From: Candidatus Chloroploca asiatica
GTDB lineage: Bacteria > Chloroflexota > Chloroflexia > Chloroflexales > Chloroflexaceae
Assembly (NCBI RefSeq): GCF_002532075.1
Contig: NZ_LYXE01000083.1
Coordinates: 1-64,000 of the forward strand
Reading direction: 5' to 3'
Length of the DNA stretch: 64,000 nt
Shown: piece by piece, positions 19,184-26,893 of the stretch
Layout of the letters: the number at the start of each line of letters is the position of its first letter
How positions within the stretch are numbered: position 1 is the first letter of the stretch
Position numbers and translations under genes: made by a program
The notes under the pieces: model-generated
Seen by the model: the letters and a program-made list of their open reading frames with translations, nothing else
Database searches by the model: none
Told to the model about the DNA's origin: nothing

Positions 19184-19779
19184 ACTACTGTTGCTTTTTT
19201 GCATGCTAGTACGAGTGCCACGGTGGCCAGAGGCATTGCGACGCCGTGCGTCATATAACCGAGTCGCGCAGCGAACTCCAGGCGATCACGCAGATCTGCA
19301 CGTCCAATTCGCGTCATAAGCCCGCCCAGGCTGTTCAGGCCAATGGCGTATACGCTGTGGATACCGTATTTCGCCTGAACATAGAACCCTGCACGTCGGA
19401 GGCCGTTACCCAGTCGGGTGATGCCTCCAGGCTTGATTCCGATTGGGACGCCTCGCCAGGTTTGACGATCGGGAAGCAGGCGAGCGAGAGGTTGCGAGGC
19501 AATGATTGCCAGCTGTGTCCCCGGTGGAAGGGTCGTGGCTAACGTATTGAGCACCTGCTGCCAGTTTACTTGCTGTGGCTCGATCCAGAGTGCTGCCGAA
19601 GGATAGATGGTGTGTTGCATATAATCCGAGACCGGCAAACGTTGAGCCAACTCGGCGTCCAATTCCGGCTGTTCACAACGAACCAGGGGCCTCACATTAC
19701 CCAGCAGCGCCAGCGCTCCATCAATGGCATAGCGGTAGTCGAGTGGTGCAAGTTGGCTGACGGGTAGAGAGCTGATCAA
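19180..19779 (-). CDS. Small protein resembling a truncated methyltransferase
   Basis: A 199-residue protein coupled by ATGA overlaps on both sides. LPPGTQLAIIASQ near 95 and LRRAGFYVQAKYGIHSVYA near 130 resemble the late strands of a class I methyltransferase, but the N-terminal SAM-binding glycine motif is missing. The C-terminus ends in a hydrophobic helix (GVAMPLATVALVLACKK). It could be a degenerate methyltransferase acting as a partner protein, or an unrelated family. Retention of an open frame and tight coupling to the barrel protein downstream suggest that the two work together. Confidence 0.45.
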   Translation of the reverse strand: MISSLPVSQLAPLDYRYAIDGALALLGNVRPLVRCEQPELDAELAQRLPVSDYMQHTIYPSAALWIEPQQVNWQQVLNTLATTLPPGTQLAIIASQPLARLLPDRQTWRGVPIGIKPGGITRLGNGLRRAGFYVQAKYGIHSVYAIGLNSLGGLMTRIGRADLRDRLEFAARLGYMTHGVAMPLATVALVLACKKATVV

Positions 19780-20960
19780 GATCTATCTCCAGCCGTGTTT
19801 TTGACTATGGATCTGTAGCCTCCCAGCACCTCGGCATAGATCTGCTCGAGCCGTGTCCCAATCATCGGCCAGGCATAGTTGGCAATCACCTTGGCTCGGC
19901 CCTGCACGCCCATCGCCTGGCGGCGTTTTGTGTCACACAACAGTGCGTCAAGCGCTTTTGCCAGGGTGGTGGCATCACCTGGGGGAACCAGCAACCCATC
20001 GTCGCCGTGGGTGACGACGGTGCGCACACCTGGCAGATCGCTGGCGATCACCGGGGTGCCACAGGCTAACGCTTCAACGAGGACGAGACCAAAGGCTTCG
20101 CCCATGGTGGTTGAAGGCAGCACAGCCAGATCGGCTGCCCGATAATAGCCTGGCAACTCGGCGTCGCTTACTCGTCCTGCAAAATGTACGCGCTCTGCAA
20201 GGCCCAGATCTGCTGCCGATGTCTCATACACGGGCCTCAGGTCGCCGTCGCCGACAATCACAGCCCGTACATTGGGTGGCAGCGACGCAAGGGCTGTCAG
20301 CAAAACTTCCACTCCCTTGAAGTAGTGCGCACGGTCAAGTCCAGCTACGAGCAGGATCATCTTCTCGTCAGGCGTCAGCCCCAGGTGCTCACGTAGCTCA
20401 CCGCCATCACCGGGTTGGAACATCTTTACATCGACACCGTTCGGCAACGCGCCGATGTATGCCTCGCGCCCGTGCAGCAGTGGGCGTATATGTGAAGCGC
20501 GGCCGTAATCGTCTGAGGAAAAGAGTACCCGTGCTGCTGAGCGCAGAGTCAGGCGCCCAAAGCTATGGTTCAACACATAGGCTAGAACGCCTAACGAACC
20601 ATTCAACAGGACGTCGTGCTGATAGGTTACTACCAGTGGCGTACGTGTAGCCAGAGCGGACAGCGCAGCCATCTCGCCGCCAAAGAACGGATAGTGCAAA
20701 TGCACGATGTCAAACCCGCGCAGCGCCGCAAACAGCCCTGGCAGCAATGGGGCATTGCCAATGCGCACCAGGGGCCGTAAGCGCCGCACTACAAACCCGT
20801 CGCGTTCTTCATAGGCAGCCGCATTTGCTGCCGCAGCGGTGAGCACCGTAACCTGGTGGCCGCGTCGCGCAAGCTCGCGGGCGTTGTGCAGGCAGACGTT
20901 GCCTGTGCCGCCCCGGTAGGGTGGAAAGGTGGCGGTGACGTGGGCGATGCGTAGAGCCAT
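19776..20960 (-). CDS. GT4-family glycosyltransferase
   Basis: A 394-residue GT-B enzyme. The acceptor domain starts RIAHVTATFPPYRGGTGNVC with the Gly-rich loop. The donor domain has LVAGLDRAHYFKGVEVLL and EAFGLVLVEALACGTPV (EX7E). The overall style matches the PimA/PimB-like branch with a YFKG donor loop instead of PRKN. It adds a sugar to the lipid-linked intermediate in the cytoplasm. It lies 4 bp after the GT2 gene and overlaps the next gene by ATGA, so the products are probably made in fixed proportion. Confidence 0.86.
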   Translation of the reverse strand: MALRIAHVTATFPPYRGGTGNVCLHNARELARRGHQVTVLTAAAANAAAYEERDGFVVRRLRPLVRIGNAPLLPGLFAALRGFDIVHLHYPFFGGEMAALSALATRTPLVVTYQHDVLLNGSLGVLAYVLNHSFGRLTLRSAARVLFSSDDYGRASHIRPLLHGREAYIGALPNGVDVKMFQPGDGGELREHLGLTPDEKMILLVAGLDRAHYFKGVEVLLTALASLPPNVRAVIVGDGDLRPVYETSAADLGLAERVHFAGRVSDAELPGYYRAADLAVLPSTTMGEAFGLVLVEALACGTPVIASDLPGVRTVVTHGDDGLLVPPGDATTLAKALDALLCDTKRRQAMGVQGRAKVIANYAWPMIGTRLEQIYAEVLGGYRSIVKNTAGDRS

Positions 20961-20964
20961 GTTG

Positions 20965-22002
20965 TTACGCTGTGCTCCTGTTTCTCGGGATGGGGCGCAT
21001 CAGACGATAGATCGGATTGAAGATGCGGCTCGATAGGCTGGCGAGCCAGTGCGATGCGACTTGCTCAAACTCCAGGTGATCGCTCATCGAAGCAAGGACA
21101 GTCTCGTCCGACTGTCGGCGTAGGGTCGCTACGTGTTTGCGCGATCGCGTGATTGCCCAGCGGTTGCGCCAGAGCCAGGCATAAACCCGTGGTTTGACCG
21201 TCCAGTACGCTGGCCCGCGCATGAGCAGGTAGCCACCTGTGACCAGTTCACTCAGCAGAAGCCCAGGGAGGAGCCGGATGTAGGTCGGCCAGTGGAGATT
21301 CTTCAGCAGCATCAGGTGCCGGTTGCGCTCTAGGTAAAAAGCCTTGGATGGGCTGTACTTCATGGTGTAGTGATGTTCGACCAAGGCTTCGGGCACATAA
21401 CGAATGCGGTACCCTGCGATCCGTGCCCTCAATGAGAGGTCGCTGTCTTCAACATACATAAAGAAGCGCTCATCCAGGCCGCCCAACGCGCAAAAGAGTT
21501 CGCGCCGTATGGCAAAAGCTGCGCCCGAGATGGCGTCAACATCGGCAGGCCTGGTGTATGCGGTTCTCGCTTGCCCCGCCCCACGGCAATAGGTTAATCC
21601 GGTGTAATGCATCGTATTGCCACAGGCATTGATTGTCTCGGGTTGGTCGCCGAGCAACAGGCATGCGGTGGTTAGCCCCACGTCTGGTTCATGCTTTAGC
21701 GGTGCAAGCAGTGCGGCAAGCGCGCCTGATCGCACCACTGTATCAGGATTAAGAAAGACCAGATAGGTGCCGTTGGCGGCGTTGGCTCCTCGATTATTGC
21801 CCCCTGCATAGCCCGTGTTAGGGCCGCAGATCAACCGTGCCGAGGGGAATTGGGCCGCAACCAGGGCCACACTGCCATCAGATGAGCCATTGTCCACAAC
21901 GATCAACTCATCTTCGGGGCCAAGCTGGGCGCAGATCGCCTCTAGGCATGCCGCTAGATAGGGGCGGCTGTTGTAGCTCACCACGATCACGCTGGTGCTC
22001 AT
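20965..22002 (-). CDS. GT2-family glycosyltransferase (rhamnosyltransferase-like)
   Basis: About 345 residues. The ATG at 22002 overlaps the upstream stop (ATGA), and the protein then begins MSTSVIVVSYNSRPYLAACL; the longer frame to 22119 runs inside the neighbouring gene. The GT-A core shows LIVVDNGSSDGSVAL, NPDTVV in the DXD position, SGAAFAIRRELF and VEDSDLSLRARIAGY. This pattern is that of the WbbL/RfbF rhamnosyltransferase-like branch, although the donor is not certain. The C-terminal 90 residues include one amphipathic or membrane-associated helix (LLPGLLLSELVTGGYLL). Likely peripheral membrane. Confidence 0.86.
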   Translation of the reverse strand: MSTSVIVVSYNSRPYLAACLEAICAQLGPEDELIVVDNGSSDGSVALVAAQFPSARLICGPNTGYAGGNNRGANAANGTYLVFLNPDTVVRSGALAALLAPLKHEPDVGLTTACLLLGDQPETINACGNTMHYTGLTYCRGAGQARTAYTRPADVDAISGAAFAIRRELFCALGGLDERFFMYVEDSDLSLRARIAGYRIRYVPEALVEHHYTMKYSPSKAFYLERNRHLMLLKNLHWPTYIRLLPGLLLSELVTGGYLLMRGPAYWTVKPRVYAWLWRNRWAITRSRKHVATLRRQSDETVLASMSDHLEFEQVASHWLASLSSRIFNPIYRLMRPIPRNRSTA

Positions 22003-22973
22003 CGTTTCTTGCCTTCGCGAAGCATGCGGTTGAGCAGTGACTGTTGCATATCGAGCAGCATGCCACGCGTCGAGTGCAGGATGATCCCGGCAAAAATAAG
22101 CAGTACGCCAACGACACAACAGATGACCGTGATCAGCCCGTACCCAATCGCAAGCTCGTTGGTGTCAACATAAATGTGGATGATATAAGAGCCCAGGACG
22201 AACCCTACCAACAGTACTAGCAGGCCAGCAGAGGTAAAGAAGAGCAAGGGGCGACTCTGGCCGACGAGTTGCAGGATGCAGTTGATGACCTGCATGCCGT
22301 GGCTCACAGGGTTGCGCTTGGGAGGCTCGGCGTACGTGACATTGATGGGTACTTCGACGACCCGTAGTTGATGGTCACGCAACAGGAATTGCATCTCAGA
22401 CTCAATCGCAAACCCACTCTGCCGGAAAGAGAGTTGCTCGATGGCTGTGCGCGAAAACGCCCGAAACCCGCTCTGGGTATCACTGAGCGAGACACCAGAG
22501 GTCAGGTTCGTGACGACGTTCAGCCCATGCTGGCCGAACTGTCGATAGATGGGAATGTCGTTTTTGACTTCCAGAAAGCGCGAGCCAACAACCACATCAG
22601 CCTGATCTTCCAGGACTGGTGCCAGCACAGCCGGAATATCGGTTGCACAATGTTGACCGTCGCCATCCAGCATAACCAGCGCAGCAGGATCATACTGTAG
22701 GGCGTGCGTAAAGCCTGTATTCACTGCGGTGGTTTTGCCCTGATTGAATTCATGCTTGACCACGACTGCACCAGCACGGCGTGCGAGTTCGGCTGTTCGA
22801 TCAGTCGAGCCATCATCAACAACGATGACCATGTCAACCAGAGGTAGCACCGCAAGCACAAGGCTTCCGATGAAGCGGGCCTCGTTGTAGGCAGGAATGA
22901 GCGCAATGACGGGTTGCTCTTCGGAATTATTCGGCCTCTCGTCGTAATTCGCAACGGGTACTAACTGGCGCAT
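21999..22973 (-). CDS. GT2-family glycosyltransferase, dolichol-phosphate-mannose-synthase type
   Basis: A 324-residue protein with a GT-A domain (VIALIPAYNEARFIGSLV, VVDDGSTDRTAEL, the metal-binding MLDGDGQH) and two C-terminal TM helices (LFFTSAGLLVLLVGFVLGS and YGLITVICCVVGVLLIFAG). SDTQSGFRAFSR is the signature loop of DPM1/DPG-type enzymes. These transfer a sugar from a nucleotide to polyprenyl phosphate, so this enzyme may supply the lipid-linked sugar used by the GT-C candidates in the cluster. It is the second gene of the transcription unit, 77 bp after the DUF4012 gene. Confidence 0.87.
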   Translation of the reverse strand: MRQLVPVANYDERPNNSEEQPVIALIPAYNEARFIGSLVLAVLPLVDMVIVVDDGSTDRTAELARRAGAVVVKHEFNQGKTTAVNTGFTHALQYDPAALVMLDGDGQHCATDIPAVLAPVLEDQADVVVGSRFLEVKNDIPIYRQFGQHGLNVVTNLTSGVSLSDTQSGFRAFSRTAIEQLSFRQSGFAIESEMQFLLRDHQLRVVEVPINVTYAEPPKRNPVSHGMQVINCILQLVGQSRPLLFFTSAGLLVLLVGFVLGSYIIHIYVDTNELAIGYGLITVICCVVGVLLIFAGIILHSTRGMLLDMQQSLLNRMLREGKKR

Positions 22974-23050
22974 CGCTCTCCCCTTTCGCAGTGGGATGAT
23001 GGATCATGTTGCTGTTCTGACAGAAGCGGAGCTTGCAAGTGTCATTGGTC

Positions 23051-25015
23051 TCAAGAAGAATGATGAAAATGCACCGCGATGGTTGTATCGCGCTCTAATT
23101 CAATCAGGATTGACACGGTATCATCGGCAAAGGTGGCCTGGCTGGGCAGATATTCAAGCTGAGCCGCAGGTGGCAAGATCAGGTGTACGCGCAAGGTCAA
23201 CGGGCTTGCCCCAGCCTGCCGCTGCAGGTGCAACTGATACTGCCAGTGGTCGTTTGCATTGGTTACAACCTGAGCAGGCAATGCATAGTGCAATTGAGTG
23301 GTGCGCTGCCCATTGGTCGGCACAACCACCATCGTCGCAAATTCACGACTGCCGTTTGGCCCGTGATCAACCGTTACCTCTCCGTCCTCAAAGCGTCCAG
23401 CCCACATCCACTCTCCAGGGGTAGGTGTTGTCGCATAATCAAGCAGCCTGCTGGCCCTTGGTACGAGCACCCGGAGATAATTCCAATAACAGGCCCGGGT
23501 CATATCGGCATAATCGCCGGTCAGAAAAACCACCTGGCTTACACAGGGGAGCGTTTCGGTCAGCGTATGGTGATGCACGAGCTCTAGGAAGGCATCGGGT
23601 TGCGCCGGGTCACGCAGATCAACCACATAGGTACCAGTCCGCTCAATATGCAAACTTGCCTTGTTGTAGCCGACATTGGCATCAACCACCATAAGAAAAT
23701 CGGATCGACCTGGCTGAACTGCCCCGTTCCAGTGATACTGTGCCAGCAGTGCTGCCCCCACAGGATGCACCAGGCTTAGCTGAAGATCGCGTGTGTGCAG
23801 CGCCTGCAGCACAAGCGGGCCAAGGCGTTCTGCGCTCGCCAGATCGAGGTTAAACAAGCCCGCCTTGAGGCTTGCCGCCAGATCATTGAGCGCTGCCGCC
23901 TTGCGCTCGGCCCACGACGCATTGAGCGTCGTAGCAGGATCCCAGGTAGAGCGTAGATACTCAAACACCTCATCGGCATCAAGGGCCGGATCATGATCGG
24001 CTAGCGACAATGAACCAGTTGTCTCAATCAACACCCGCACCATCTGGGGCGTAATTGCCAGCACCCCATCCGGCGCTTCATAGCCTGCCAGCATCCAGAG
24101 CTGGGAAGCCTGCGCGGCAGCAGCAGGAAAGTCAGGTGACCAGTTGCTATCCCGCAACACCCAGGGGGCCAGGCCCATGTAACGGCTCAAGGGCATTGGT
24201 GCTGGTGGATACGCGACCACATCAAAATGATCAACCATGGCCGAGTCGTATATATGTAATGCCTGCAGGCGACCAGATTCCACCGTAAGCGAGCCAACTG
24301 CCGTGATAAAGCCGCCGGTAGGGCGCAACTCGTCAGGGTTCTGGATCAAGATCAGATAATGTTGCGCTTGCTCAGCCCCCAACAGATCAGGGAGCAGCAA
24401 TGCCGCCTGGATCAGATCGCCAGCCGGTGCCAGCAGCGGCTCGATGCGGGCCAGTGCTGCCGCAATGTCTGGCCTGAGGCTCGCCGGTTCTAGTGACGCA
24501 TAGTGCTGACGCGCTCGCCCGAGCGCAGCCTCGGCAGCGCGCAAATGGTGCTGTTGATCCTTGAACTCGGCTACGATGCGCTCGGGCAGTGGGACGGCAT
24601 CAGGCGCAACCAGCGCAAGAACAACAGTTGTCACCTCATTGCCCGCCAGGGCCAGATCTTCGGCCAGCGCAAGCAACGCAGGAGCCGCAACGAGATCGGG
24701 GCCAACCCCCGGAACCCAGCCCAGATACGCTGTCAGCGGCAAGACGAGTGCAACCTCGTTACGCAGCGCCTGAAGATCTGCCTGCATACGGGTCAGACTC
24801 ACCTGCAGGGTTGGCAGATCGACCGTCTGCGGCTGACTCGCCACAATAACAGCCTCAAGATCACCCGAAAGCGCCTGAGCCAACCCATTGACCCGCCAGA
24901 GCTTGAACCCCACCCAGGCCAGGGCAACCACCAGCAGCATAACAACGCCATAGACAAACTTCAACTGCCATGGTCTTGCGCGTCGATGCAGATTTTGATG
25001 GTGCAAATCAAACAT
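23051..25015 (-). CDS. DUF4012 family membrane-anchored protein
   Basis: About 654 residues from the ATG at 25015. A basic N-terminus and one TM helix (FVYGVVMLLVVALAWVGFKLW) are followed by a helical stretch to about residue 200. The DUF4012 core comes next, with YLILIQNPDELRPTGGFI, LRDSNWSPDFPAAAAQAS and DGVLAITPQMVRVLIETTG. The bulk should be outside the membrane. DUF4012 proteins occur in Chloroflexota, Actinobacteria and other bacteria near polysaccharide genes. Their activity is unproven; a distant relation to LytR-CpsA-Psr ligases, which attach glycans to the wall, has been considered. It is the first gene after the promoter at 25136-25163, which fits a core role. Confidence 0.85.
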   Translation of the reverse strand: MFDLHHQNLHRRARPWQLKFVYGVVMLLVVALAWVGFKLWRVNGLAQALSGDLEAVIVASQPQTVDLPTLQVSLTRMQADLQALRNEVALVLPLTAYLGWVPGVGPDLVAAPALLALAEDLALAGNEVTTVVLALVAPDAVPLPERIVAEFKDQQHHLRAAEAALGRARQHYASLEPASLRPDIAAALARIEPLLAPAGDLIQAALLLPDLLGAEQAQHYLILIQNPDELRPTGGFITAVGSLTVESGRLQALHIYDSAMVDHFDVVAYPPAPMPLSRYMGLAPWVLRDSNWSPDFPAAAAQASQLWMLAGYEAPDGVLAITPQMVRVLIETTGSLSLADHDPALDADEVFEYLRSTWDPATTLNASWAERKAAALNDLAASLKAGLFNLDLASAERLGPLVLQALHTRDLQLSLVHPVGAALLAQYHWNGAVQPGRSDFLMVVDANVGYNKASLHIERTGTYVVDLRDPAQPDAFLELVHHHTLTETLPCVSQVVFLTGDYADMTRACYWNYLRVLVPRASRLLDYATTPTPGEWMWAGRFEDGEVTVDHGPNGSREFATMVVVPTNGQRTTQLHYALPAQVVTNANDHWQYQLHLQRQAGASPLTLRVHLILPPAAQLEYLPSQATFADDTVSILIELERDTTIAVHFHHSS

Positions 25016-25135
25016 GATTGCATAGCCTGTGTTGAAACAGAACGTGTATCCCGAAGCGATATCATCTAGCCTCACACCTCTGGGCACGCTCCGCCATTGC
25101 GACATACGTAGCACTCAGCGACGCTCGCCATTTCT

Positions 25136-25163
25136 AGTATAAGGACTGCTCCGTTTTTGTCAA
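25136..25163 (-). promoter_or_regulatory. Sigma-70-type promoter of the polysaccharide cluster
   Basis: On the minus strand, TTGACA (25163-25158) and TATACT (25141-25136) are 16 bases apart. The start of transcription would fall near 25129 and leave a leader of about 110 bases before the DUF4012 ATG. Few gaps downstream could hold another promoter, so it may drive much of the 25 kb cluster. Confidence 0.75.
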
Positions 25164-25681
25164 TCTAAAAATTCGTTAAAAGACGTTTGTGTAGGGTTAG
25201 GAAAAAACTACTCATTTAAGAATCAAAAGAAGAATCTTACTTAATATTTTATTAATGAATGTCATATTGAAACAAAAAAGAGCCAAAGCCAAGGTTTCAG
25301 GGGCGGGTGAAGCGGGTCAAGTGGGTCTTAAACGCAATGCATAGCCCTGAACGATCAAGTAGCCTGGAATCCTCGCTACTATCTATTTCTACTTTGATAA
25401 GTGCCAGAAGTGATCGTTTGACTCTTGCCAATTTGCTGCTATCTTCTAGTACCAAAGTCCTCTTTTCAGATAGTACCCCCCAGCCTTCCCTCGCCGCTGC
25501 GCCTACGGGCAAGGCATCGATCCCTTCGATCTGCCAGGAGTGCGCCGCCACGATCCAAGAGGTACCGGAGGAATATCCCCGCGCCCACCCGTGTCATGCT
25601 GAGCAGAGCGAAGCATCTCCCCCGCGCCCGGGAAAGACCCTTCGCGTGCGCTCCTAAGCAACAGACGCTCCGTGCGCCATA
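25164..25681. other. Intergenic stretch without a supported gene
   Basis: The first 110 bases are AT-rich upstream sequence for the minus-strand cluster promoter. Short open frames over 25297-25681 have no family signature and no ribosome site. Around 25590-25615 lies a stretch reading TCATGCTGAGCAGAGCGAAG, close to a short interspersed repeat that I recall from many Chloroflexota genomes. A diverged partner in the opposite orientation may be at 25780-25795 (CTCAGGGTGACAC). Confidence 0.5.
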
Positions 25682-25733
25682 GTAGCGCGGGCTTCCAGCC
25701 CGCGTGGGGTTGCGGGCTGGAAGCCCGCGCTAC
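25682..25733. repeat. Inverted repeat with nested palindromes (REP-like)
   Basis: Perfect arms of 22 bases (25682-25703 and 25712-25733) flank the 8-base spacer GTGGGGTT. Each arm itself contains GCGGGCT-TCC-AGCCCGC, a smaller palindrome, so the site can fold as one long stem or as two small hairpins. This is typical of mobile REP elements; no transposase of the TnpA-REP kind is in the window. Confidence 0.85.
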
Positions 25734-25866
25734 CATGGGCGGCTGTTGCTCACGGCATCACTGGCCTGCGGGCCATTTCGTACTCAGGGTGACACACCGC
25801 CGTGTGAGATGGCTCCTGTTCGCCCATCCCGGCACATATAGGGCTGATTGCAACGTCATCCTGATT

Positions 25867-25925
25867 GTCCGCAGATTACGCAGATGCGGAAACTATAATC
25901 TGCGTAATCTGCGTAATCTGCGGAC
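25867..25925. repeat. 19-bp inverted repeat with internal direct repeats
   Basis: Arms 25867-25885 and 25907-25925 are perfect inverted copies. Within them the word TCTGCGTAA is repeated at short spacing. It lies 40 bases upstream of the UbiA ribosome site and could shape transcript ends, but no T-run follows. Confidence 0.8.
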
Positions 25926-25975
25926 GCTATATAGTGAACGTGTGAATTTGGTATCATACCCGTCAAGGAGGGCCT

Positions 25976-26845
25976 ATGCGATCGTCGGTAACACTTGGGC
26001 AAAAAATGAAGGGCGCCCTGCAATTGTTTCGCCCTGAGCTTCCGCTGGCGGCAGGGCTGTGTGTGGTCATTGGGCAGGTCGTTGCGTTGGGCAGTCTGCC
26101 TGCTCTGTCGCTTGTTGGCCTCGGCTTTGGGTGTGGTTTCTTGCTCTCAGCTTCGGCGTTGATCACCAATGACTACTTTGATCTCGAAGTTGATCGCATC
26201 AATGCGCCCCAGCGTCCGCTGCCGTCTGGTCTACTTACCCCGTTTGAGGTGATGGCGCTTGGCCTTGCGACGGCTCTGCTGGGCCTTGGCGCAGCGTGGA
26301 TCTTGGGCGCGGTGGCGTTTGGCGTAAGTGTCTTGATCTGGTTGCTTGGCTTTGCGTATAACGCAAAGTTTAAGGCGACCGGGCTGTGGGGCAATCTGAT
26401 GGTTAGTACATCAGTGGGCAGCACGTTTCTCCTCGGCGGGATCAGCGTCGGTCAGATGTGGCATCCAGCGATCTGGGTGCTCGCGGGCATTACGTTTTGC
26501 TTTGATCTCGCCGAAGAGATCGCCGGTGATGCGATGGATGCCGAGGGCGATCAGTCCCTCGGTTCCCGCTCGATCGCCCTCGTCTATGGCCGCGCCACTG
26601 CGCTGCGCGTTGCGGCGATGCTCTTCGGTGTTGTCGTGGTGGTGACCTTGCTCGTCGTGGTGCTCGGTAATCTGTTGCTTCAGCAAGTCCTGACGATCCT
26701 TGTCACGAATCTGCTGATCATCTTTTTTGTCGTCAGACTCCTCCGCAGTCAAACCCCCGCCGAGGGCCGTCAGGCTATGCGCGGCCTCTATCTCAGTGGC
26801 TCGCTCGGCTTGTTTGTCTTTTTGCTCGCGATGGTGTTTGTCTGA
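25976..26845 (+). CDS. UbiA-family prenyltransferase
   Basis: A 289-residue protein with eight or nine TM helices and both Asp-rich motifs of the UbiA superfamily: NDYFDLEVDRINAPQRPLPSG near 64-84 (read in parts) and DLAEEIAGDAMDAEGDQSLG near 173-192. These bind the prenyl diphosphate through magnesium. The second motif resembles archaeal-type geranylgeranylglyceryl phosphate prenyltransferases as well as chlorophyll synthase BchG, so the acceptor (chlorin, quinone head or glycerol phosphate) is not settled. AAGGAGG at 25965-25971, five bases before the ATG, is a near-ideal ribosome site and fixes the start. It is isolated, convergent with the GntP gene, and not in an operon here. Confidence 0.85.
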   Translation: MRSSVTLGQKMKGALQLFRPELPLAAGLCVVIGQVVALGSLPALSLVGLGFGCGFLLSASALITNDYFDLEVDRINAPQRPLPSGLLTPFEVMALGLATALLGLGAAWILGAVAFGVSVLIWLLGFAYNAKFKATGLWGNLMVSTSVGSTFLLGGISVGQMWHPAIWVLAGITFCFDLAEEIAGDAMDAEGDQSLGSRSIALVYGRATALRVAAMLFGVVVVVTLLVVVLGNLLLQQVLTILVTNLLIIFFVVRLLRSQTPAEGRQAMRGLYLSGSLGLFVFLLAMVFV

Positions 26846-26893
26846 GGCCGCCTGGCTCGTGCCTCTTTCTTTTTTTCGTTGGCAAAGGCTGCC

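Noticed and set aside
22002-22119. Longer N-terminus for the GT2 gene at 20965
   Set aside because: It would overlap the upstream gene by 120 bases; the ATG at 22002 overlaps the stop by four bases and starts right at the GT-A strand.
25297-25551. 84-codon minus-strand frame as a small gene
   Set aside because: No ribosome site, no domain, lies in repeat-rich intergenic sequence.
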